DNA from: Odiellus spinosus
Taxonomy: Eukaryota > Arthropoda > Arachnida > Opiliones > Phalangiidae
Reading direction: 5' to 3'
Length of the DNA: 64,000 bases
Assembly: GCA_963920705.1 (NCBI GenBank)
Contig: OY987227.1
Span: 24,657,935 to 24,721,934, forward strand
Within the stretch, counting starts at the first letter, position 1, and every line of letters starts with the position of its first letter. Both the position numbers and the translations under genes were made by a program. Positions 55,901 through 64,000 of this stretch are shown here, one piece after another. The notes under the pieces were generated by a model. It saw only the letters and a program-made list of their open reading frames with translations, was not told the DNA's origin and ran no database searches.

Positions 55901-58900
55901 TCCGACTTTTCGTTTTGGGTCAGACTTTACGTTTTGGGTCCGACTTTACGTTTGGGTCCGACATTTGGGTCCGACTTTTCGTTTTGGGTCCGACTTTACG
56001 TTTTGGGTCCGACTTTACGTTTTGGGTCCGACTTTACGTTTGGGTCCGACATTTGGGTCCGACTTTTCGTTTTGGGTCCGACTTTACGTTTTGGGTCCGA
56101 CTTTACGTTTATGTCCGACATTTGGGTCCGACTCTTCGTTTTGGGTCCGACTTTACGTTTTGGGTCCGACATTTGGGTCCGACTTTACGTTTTGGGTCCG
56201 ACTTTACGTTTGGGTCCGACATTTGGGTCCGACTTTTGGTTTTGGGTCCGACTTTACGTTTTGGGTCCGACTTTACGTTTTGGGTCCGACTTTACGTTTG
56301 GGTCCGACATTTGGGTCCGACTTTTCGTTTTGGGTCCGACTTTACGTTTTGGGTCCGACTTTACGTTTTGGGTCCGACATTTGGGTCCGACATTTGGGTC
56401 CGACTTTTCGTTTTGGGTCCGACTTTACGTTTTGGGTCCGACTTTACGTTTGGGTCCGACATTTGGGTCCGACTTTTCGTTTTGGGTACGACTTTACGTT
56501 TTGGGTCCGACTTTACGTTTTGGGTCCGACATTTGGGTCCGACTTTTCGTTTTGGGTCCGACTTTACGTTTTGGGTCCGACTTTACGTTTGGGTCCGACA
56601 TTTGGGTCCGACTCTTCGTTTTGGGTCCGACTTTACGTTTTGGGTCCGACATTTGGGTCCGACTTTACGTTTTGGGTCCGACTTTACGTTTTGGGTCCGA
56701 CTTTCCGTTTTGGGTCCGACTTTACGTTTGGGTCCGACATTTGGGTCCGACTTTTCGTTTTGGGTCCGACTTTACGTTTTGGGTCCGACTTTACGTTTGG
56801 GTCCGACATTTGGGTCCGACTTTTCGTTTTGGGTCCGACTTTACGTTTTGGGTCCGACTTTACGTTTGGGTCCGACATTTGGGTCCGACTTTTCGTTTTG
56901 GGTCCGACTTTACGTTTTGGGTCCGACTTTACGTTTTGGGTCCGACATTTGGGTCCGACTTTTCGTTTTGGGTCCGACTTTACGTTTTGGGTCCGACTTT
57001 ACGTTTGGGTCCGACATTTGGGTCCGACTTTTCGTTTTGGGTCCGACTTTACGTTTTGGGTCCGACATTTGGGTCCGACTTTACGTTTTGGGTCCGACTT
57101 TACGTTTGGGTCCGACTTTTCGTTTTGGGTCCGACTTTACGTTTTGGGTCCGACTTTACGTTTGGGTCCGACATTTGGGTCCGACTTTTCGTTTTGGGTC
57201 CGACTTTACGTTTTGGGTCCGACTTTACGTTTTGGGTCCGACTTTACGTTTTGGGTCCGACATATGGGTCCGACTTTTTGTTTTGGGTCCGACTTTACGT
57301 TTTGGGTCCGACTTTACGTTTGGGTCCGACATTTGGGTCCGACTTTTCGTTTTGGGTCCGACTTTACGTTTTGGGTCCGACTTTACGTTTGGGTCCGACA
57401 TTTGGGTCCGACTTTTCGTTTTGGGTCCGACTTTACGTTTTGGGTCCGACTTTAGGTTTTGGGTCCGACATTTGGGTCCGACTTTTCGTTTTGGGTCCGA
57501 CTTTACGTTTTGGGTCCGACTTTACGTTTTGGGTCCGACATTTGGGTCCGACTTTTCGTTTTGGGTCCGACTTTACGTTTTGGGTCCGACTTTACGTTTG
57601 GGTCCGACATTTGGGTCAGACTTTTCGTTTTGGATCCGACTTTACGTTTTGGGTCCGACATTTGGGTCCGACTTTACGTTTTGGGTCCGACTTTACGTTT
57701 GGGTCCGATATTTGGGTCCGACTTTTCGTTTTGGGTCCAACTTTACGTTTTGGGTCCGACTTTACGTTTTGGGTCCGACTTTACGTTTGGGTCCGACATT
57801 TGGGTCCGACTTTTCATTTTGGGTCCGACTTTACGTTTTGGGTCCGACATATGGGTCCGACTTTACGTTTTGGGTCCGACTTTACGTTTGGGTCCGACAT
57901 TTGGGTCCGACTTTTCGTTTTGGGTCCGACTTTACGTTTTGTGTCCGACTTTACGTTTTGGGTCCGACTTTACGTTTGGGTCCGACATTTGGGTCCGACT
58001 TTTCGTTTTGGGTCCGACTTTACGTTTTGGGTCCGACTTTACGTTTTGGGTCCGACATTTGGGTCCGACTTTTCGTTTTGGGTCCGACTTTACGTTTTGG
58101 GTCCGACTTTACGTTTGGGTCCGACTTTTCGTTTTGGGTCCGACTTTACGTTTTGGGTCCGACATTTGGGTCCGACTTTACGTTTAGGGTCCGACTTTAC
58201 GTTTGGGTCCGACTTTTCGTTTTGGGTCCGACTTTACGTTTTGGGTCCGACTTTACGTTTTGGGTCCGACTTTACGTTTGGGTCCGACATTTGGGTGCGA
58301 CTTTTCGTTTTGGGTCCGACTTTACGTTTTGGGTCCGACATATGGGTCCGACTTTTCGTTTTGGGTCCGACTTTACGTTTTGGGTCCGACTTTACGTTTG
58401 GGTCCGACATTTGGGTCCGACTTTTCTTTTTGGGTCCGACTTTACGTTTTGGGTCCGACTTTACGTTTGGGTCCGACATTTGGGTCCGACTTTTCGTTTT
58501 GGGTCCGACTTTACGTTTTGGGTCCGACTTTAGGTTTTGGGTCCGACTTTACGTTTTGGGTCCGACTTTAGGTTTTGGGTCCGACATTTGGGTCCGACTT
58601 TTCGTTTTGGGTCCGACTTTACGTTTTGGGTCCGACTTTACGTTTGGGTCCGACATTTGGGTCCGACTTTTCGTTTTGGGTCCGACTTTACGTTTTGGGT
58701 CCAACTTTACGTTTTGGGTCCGACTTTACGTTTGGGTCCGACATTTGGGTCCGACTTTTCGTTTTGGGTCCGACTTTACGTTTTGGGTCCGACATTTAAT
58801 TGGGTCCGACTTTTCGTTTTGGGTCCGACTTTACGTTTTGGGTCCGACTTTACGTTTGGGTCCGACATTTGGGACCGACTTTTCGTTTTGGGTCCGACTT

Positions 58901-61900
58901 TACGTTTTGGGTCCGACATTTGGGCCCGACTTTACGTTTTGGGTCCGACTTTACGTTTGGGTCCGACATTTGGGTCCGACTTTTCGTTTTGGGTCCGACT
59001 TTACGTTTTGGGTCCGACTTTACGTTTTGGGTCCGACATATGGGTCCGACTTTTCGTTTTGGGTCCGACTTTACGTTTTGGGTCCGACTTTACGTTTTGG
59101 GTCCGACTTTACGTTTTGGGTCCGACTTTACGTTTGGGTCCGACATTTGGGTCCGACTTTTCGTTTTGGGTCCGACTTTACGTTTTGGGTCCGACTTTAC
59201 GTTTTGGGTCCGACTTTACGTTTTGGGTCCGACTTTACGTTTTGGGTCCGACATTTGGGTCCGACTTTTCGTTTTGGGTCCGACTTTACGTTTTGGGTCC
59301 GACTTTACGTTTTGGGTCCGACTTTACGTTTGGGTCCGACATTAAGGTCCGACTTTTCGTTTTGGGTCCGACTTTACGTTTTGGGTCCGACTTTACGTTT
59401 TGGGTCCGACATTTGGGTCCGACTTTTCGTTTTGGGTCCGACTTTACGTTTTGGGTCCGACTTTACGTTTGGGTCCGACATTTGGGTCCGACTTTACGTT
59501 TTGGGTCCGACTTTACGTTTGGGTCCGACATTTGGGTCCGACTTTTCGTTTTGGGTCCGACTTTACGTTTTGGGTCCGACTTTACGTTTTGGGTCCGACT
59601 TTACGTTTGGGTCCGACATTTGGGTCCGACTTTTCGTTTTGGGTCCGACTTTACGTTTTGGGTCCGACTTTACGTTTTGGGTCCAACATATGGGTCCGAC
59701 TTTTCGTTTTGGGTCCGACTTTACGTTTTGGGCCCGACTTTACGTTTGGGTCCGACATTTGGGTCCGACTTTTCGTTTTGGGTCCGACTTTACGTTTTGG
59801 GTCCGACTTTACGTTTTGGGTCCGACTTTACGTTTGGGTCCGACATTTGGGTCCGACTTTCCGTTTTGGGTCCGACTTTACGTTTTGGGTCCGACATTTG
59901 GGTCCGACTTTTCGTTTTGGGTCCGACTTTACGTTTTGGGTCCGACTTTACGTTTTGGGTCCGACTTTACGTTTGGGTCCGACATTTGGGTCCGACTTTT
60001 CGTTTTGGGTCCGACTTTACGTTTTGGGTCCGACTTTACGTTTTGGGTCCGACTTTACGTTTTGGGTCCGACATATGGGTCCGACTTTTCGTTTTGGGTC
60101 CGACTTTACGTTTTGGGTCCGACTTTACGTTTGGGTCCGACATTTGGGTTCGACTTTTCGTTTTGGGTCCGACTTTACGTTTTGGGTCCGACTTTACGTT
60201 TTGGGTCCGACTTTACGTTTGGGTCCGACATTTGGGTCCGACTTTTCGTTTTGGGTCCGACTTTACGTTTTGGGTCCGACTTTACGTTTGGGTCCGACAT
60301 TTGGGTCCGACTTTACGTTTTGGGTCCGACTTTACGTTTTGGGTCCGACATTTGGGTCCGACTTTACGTTTTGGGTCCGACTTTACGTTTGGGTCCGACA
60401 TTTGGGTCCGACTTTTCGTTTTGGGTCCGACTTTACGTTTTGGGACCGACTTTACGTTTTGGGTCCGACTTTACGTTTGGGTCCGACATTTGGGTCCGAC
60501 TTTTCGTTTTGGGTCCGACTTTACGTTTTGGGTCCGACTTTACGTTTTGGGTCCGACTTTACGTTTTGGGTCCGACTTTTCGTTTTGGGTCCGACTTTAC
60601 GTTTTGGGTCCGACTTTACGTTTGGGTCCGACATTTGGGTCCGACTTTTCGTTTTGGGTCCGACTTTACGTTTTGGGTCCGACTTTACGTTTTGGGTCCG
60701 ACTTTACGTTTGGGTCCGACATTTGGGTCCGACTTTTCGTTTTGGGTCCGACTTTACGTTTTGGGTCCGAATTTACGTTTTGGGTCCGACATTTGGGTCC
60801 GACTTTTCGTTTTGGGTCCGACTTTACGTTTTGGGTCCGACTTTACGTTTGGGTCCGACATTTGGGTCCGACTCTTCGTTTTGGGTCCGACTTTACGTTT
60901 TGGGTCCGACATTTGGGTCCGACTTTACGTTTTGGGTCCGACTTTACGTTTGGGTCCGACATTTGGGTCCGACTTTTCGTTTTGGGTCCGACTTTACGTT
61001 TGGGTCCGACATTTGGGTCCGACTTTTCGTTTTGGGTCCGACTTTACGTTTTGGGTCCGACATATGGGTCCGACTTTTCGTTTTGGGTCCGACTTTACGT
61101 TTTGGGTCCGACTTTACGTTTGGGTCCGACATTTGGGTCCGACTTTTCGTTTTGGGTCCGACTTTACGTTTTGGGTCCGACTTTACGTTTGGGTCCGACA
61201 TTTGGGTCCGACTTTTCGTTTTGGGTCCGACTTTACGTTTTGGGTCCGACATTTGGGTCCGACTTTACGTTTTGGGTCCGACTTTACGTTTGGGTCCGAC
61301 ATTTGGGTCCGACTTTTCGTTTTGGGTCCGACTTTACGTTTTGGGACCGACTTTACGTTTTGGGTCCGACTTTACGTTTGGGTCCGACATTTGGGTCCGA
61401 CTTTTCGTTTTGGGTCCGACTTTACGTTTTGGGTCCGACTTTACGTTTTGGGTCCGACATATGGGTCCGACTTTTCGTTTTGGGTCCGACTTTACGTTTT
61501 GGGTCCGACTTTACGTTTGGGTCCGACATTTGGGTCCGACTTTTCGTTTTGGGTCCGACTTTACGTTTTGGGTCCGACTTTACGTTTTGGGTCCGACATA
61601 TGGGTCCGACTTTACGTTTTGGGTCCGACTTTACGTTTGGGTCCGACTTTTCGTTTAGGGTCCGACTTTACGTTTTGGGTCCGACTTTACGTTTTGGGTC
61701 CGACTTTACGTTTGGGTCCGACTTTTCGTTTTGGGTCCGACTTTACGTTTTGGGTCCGACTTTACGTTTTGGGTCCGACTTTTCGTTTTGGGTCCGACTT
61801 TACGTTTTGGGTCCGACTTTTCGTTTTGGGTCCGACATATGAGTCCGACTTTTCGTTTTGGGTCCGACTTTCCGTTTTGGGTCCGACTTTTCGTTTTGGG

Positions 61901-64000
61901 TCCGACTTTTCGTTTTGGGTCCGACTTTTCGTTTGGGTCCGACTTCCTTGGGTCCTACTATCCGTTTTGGGTCCGACTTTTCGTTTTGGGTCCGACTTTT
62001 CGTTTTGGGTCCGACCTTTCATTTTGGGTCCGACTTAACGTTTTGGTCCGACTTTTTGTTTGGGTCCGACTTAACGTTTGGGTCCGACTTTCCTTTGGGT
62101 CCGACTTTTCATTTTGGGTCCGACTTTTCGTTTTGGGTCCGACTTTACGTTTTGGGTCCGACTTTACGTTTGGGTCCGACATTTGGGTCCGACTTTTCGT
62201 TTTGGGTCCGACTTTACGTTTGGGTCCGACATTTGGGTCCGACTTTTCGTTTTGGGTCCGACTTTACGTTTTGGGTCCGACATATGGGTCCGACTTTTCG
62301 TTTTGGGTCCGACTTTACGTTTTGGGTCCGACTTTACGTTTGGGTCCGACATTTGGGTCCGACTTTTCGTTTTGGGTCCGACTTTACGTTTTGGGTCCGA
62401 CTTTACGTTTGGGTCCGACATTTGGGTCCGACTTTTCGTTTTGGGTCCGACTTTACGTTTTGGGTCCGACATTTGGGTCCGACTTTACGTTTTGGGTCCG
62501 ACTTTACGTTTGGGTCCGACATTTGGGTCCGACTTTTCGTTTTGGGTCCGACTTTACGTTTTGGGACCGACTTTACGTTTTGGGTCCGACTTTACGTTTG
62601 GGTCCGACATTTGGGTCCGACTTTTCGTTTTGGGTCCGACTTTACGTTTTGGGTCCGACTTTACGTTTTGGGTCCGACATATGGGTCCGACTTTTCGTTT
62701 TGGGTCCGACTTTACGTTTTGGGTCCGACTTTACGTTTGGGTCCGACATTTGGGTCCGACTTTTCGTTTTGGGTCCGACTTTACGTTTTGGGTCCGACTT
62801 TACGTTTTGGGTCCGACATATGGGTCCGACTTTACGTTTTGGGTCCGACTTTACGTTTGGGTCCGACTTTTCGTTTAGGGTCCGACTTTACGTTTTGGGT
62901 CCGACTTTACGTTTTGGGTCCGACTTTACGTTTGGGTCCGACTTTTCGTTTTGGGTCCGACTTTACGTTTTGGGTCCGACTTTACGTTTTGGGTCCGACT
63001 TTTCGTTTTGGGTCCGACTTTACGTTTTGGGTCCGACTTTTCGTTTTGGGTCCGACATATGGGTCCGACTTTTCGTTTTGGGTCCGACTTTCCGTTTTGG
63101 GTCCGACTTTTCGTTTTGGGTCCGACTTTTCGTTTTGGGTCCGACTTTTCGTTTGGGTCCGACTTCCTTGGGTCCTACTATCCGTTTTGGGTCCGACTTT
63201 TCGTTTTGGGTCCGACTTTTCGTTTTGGGTCCGACCTTTCATTTTGGGTCCGACTTAACGTTTTGGTCCGACTTTTTGTTTGGGTCCGACTTAACGTTTG
63301 GGTCCGACTTTCCTTTGGGTCCGACTTTTCATTTTGGGTCCGACTTTTCGTTTTGGGTCCGACTTTTCATTTTGGGTCCGACTTTTCGTTTGGGTCCGAC
63401 ATTTGGGTCCGACTTTTCGTTTTGGGTCCGACTATACGTTTTGGGTCCGACTTTACGTTTTGGGTCCGACTTTACGTTTTGGGTCCGACTTTACGTTTTG
63501 GGTCCGACTTTACGTTTTGGGTCCGACATTACGTTTTGGGTCCGACTTTACGTTTGGGTCCGACTTTTCGTTTAGGGTCCGACTTTACGTTTTGGGTCCG
63601 ACTTTACGTTTTGGGTCCGACTTTACGTTTGGGTCCGACATTTGGGTCCGACTTTTCGTTTTGGGTCCGACTTTACGTTTTGGGTCCGACTTTACGTTTT
63701 GGGTCCGACTTTTCGTTTTGTTTCCGACTTTACGTTTTGGGTCCGACTTTACGTTTGGGTCCGACATTTGGGTCCGACTTTTCGTTTTGGGTCCGACTTT
63801 ACGTTTTGGATCCGACATTTGGGTCCGACTTTACGTTTTGGGTCCGACTTTACGTTTGGATCCGACTTTTCGTTTTGGGTCCGACTTTACGTTTTGGGTC
63901 CGACTTTACGTTTTGGGTCCGACTTTACGTTTGGGTCCGACATTTGGGTCCGACTTTTCGTTTTGGGTCCGACTTTACGTTTTGGGTCCGACTTTACGTT
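52997..64000 (+). repeat. Satellite array 4, runs to the window edge
   Basis: About 11 kb without a spacer, in the same 69-bp-based order as array 3. The CTTTAAG marker recurs at about 53999 and 55145. The segment from about 60.9 to 62.1 kb is repeated directly at 62.1-63.3 kb with an offset of 1,220 bp and very few differences (one is GAGTCC for GGGTCC at about 61850). Mixed-variant units (CTTCCTTGGG, CTTAACG, CCTTTCATTTTG) reappear inside that block. One forward frame stays open for 2,729 codons. It is explained by the unit sequence. Confidence 0.95.

Noticed and set aside
53849-62038. Open frame of 2,729 codons
   Set aside because: It is entirely 13-19-bp satellite units that lack stops in every forward frame. 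Overlapping frames in the other phases are equally long in places. There is no start context, domain or codon bias.
45221-64000. CRISPR array
   Set aside because: Units adjoin directly with no unique spacers, the period is 13-19 bp, no cas-like genes are present and the context is eukaryotic.

Overview
The window looks like non-coding eukaryotic DNA, most likely from an arthropod. The only taxonomic hints are a short tract of five TTAGG units (the arthropod-type telomere word) at 20585-20609 and a possible TCAGT initiator near 27.8 kb, so the assignment is tentative. I recognise no protein-coding gene with confidence. Outside the repeats the sequence is AT-rich, has stop codons in all frames, and shows no conserved protein motif. 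The one gene-like signal is a CpG-rich promoter-like stretch followed by a possible short first coding exon with a splice donor at 27.7-27.95 kb.

Region 1 (1 to about 44.7 kb) is a graveyard of short non-autonomous DNA transposons. By eye I resolve eleven families, labelled A to K here. Four (A, B, C, H) are unrelated in sequence but share 5'-CA...TG-3' termini and exact 7-bp target duplications, 13 examples in all, which suggests one class of transposase mobilised them. Family G has 8-bp duplications and hAT-like ends. Family D has been hit repeatedly by other families. Older diverged repeats (called R1) give one natural comparison between an empty and a filled insertion site. Two AT-rich minisatellites with 20-bp periods lie at 24.4-24.9 kb and 39.45-40.2 kb. 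A short-unit repeat in inverted arrangement flanks the TTAGG tract at 20.2-20.9 kb.

Region 2 (about 44.7 kb to the window end) is a satellite locus. About 17.3 kb, of the order of a thousand units, is built from a 19-bp word, GGGTCCGACTTTACGTTTT, and its 17-19-bp and 13-bp variants. These are arranged in a roughly 69-bp higher-order pattern, then in blocks of about 1.15 kb, 1.22 kb and 4.8 kb. Four copies of a spacer of about 495 bp interrupt it. Each spacer carries a tRNA-like A box, B box and T-run, as if a degenerate RNA polymerase III unit were amplified with the satellite. The unit has no stop codon in any forward frame and is not a multiple of three long, so it gives open reading frames of up to 2,729 codons. 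I treat these as by-products, not genes. One satellite unit is inverted and forms a 51-bp palindrome.

There are no operons or pathways to describe. The window is informative about transposon activity and satellite growth.
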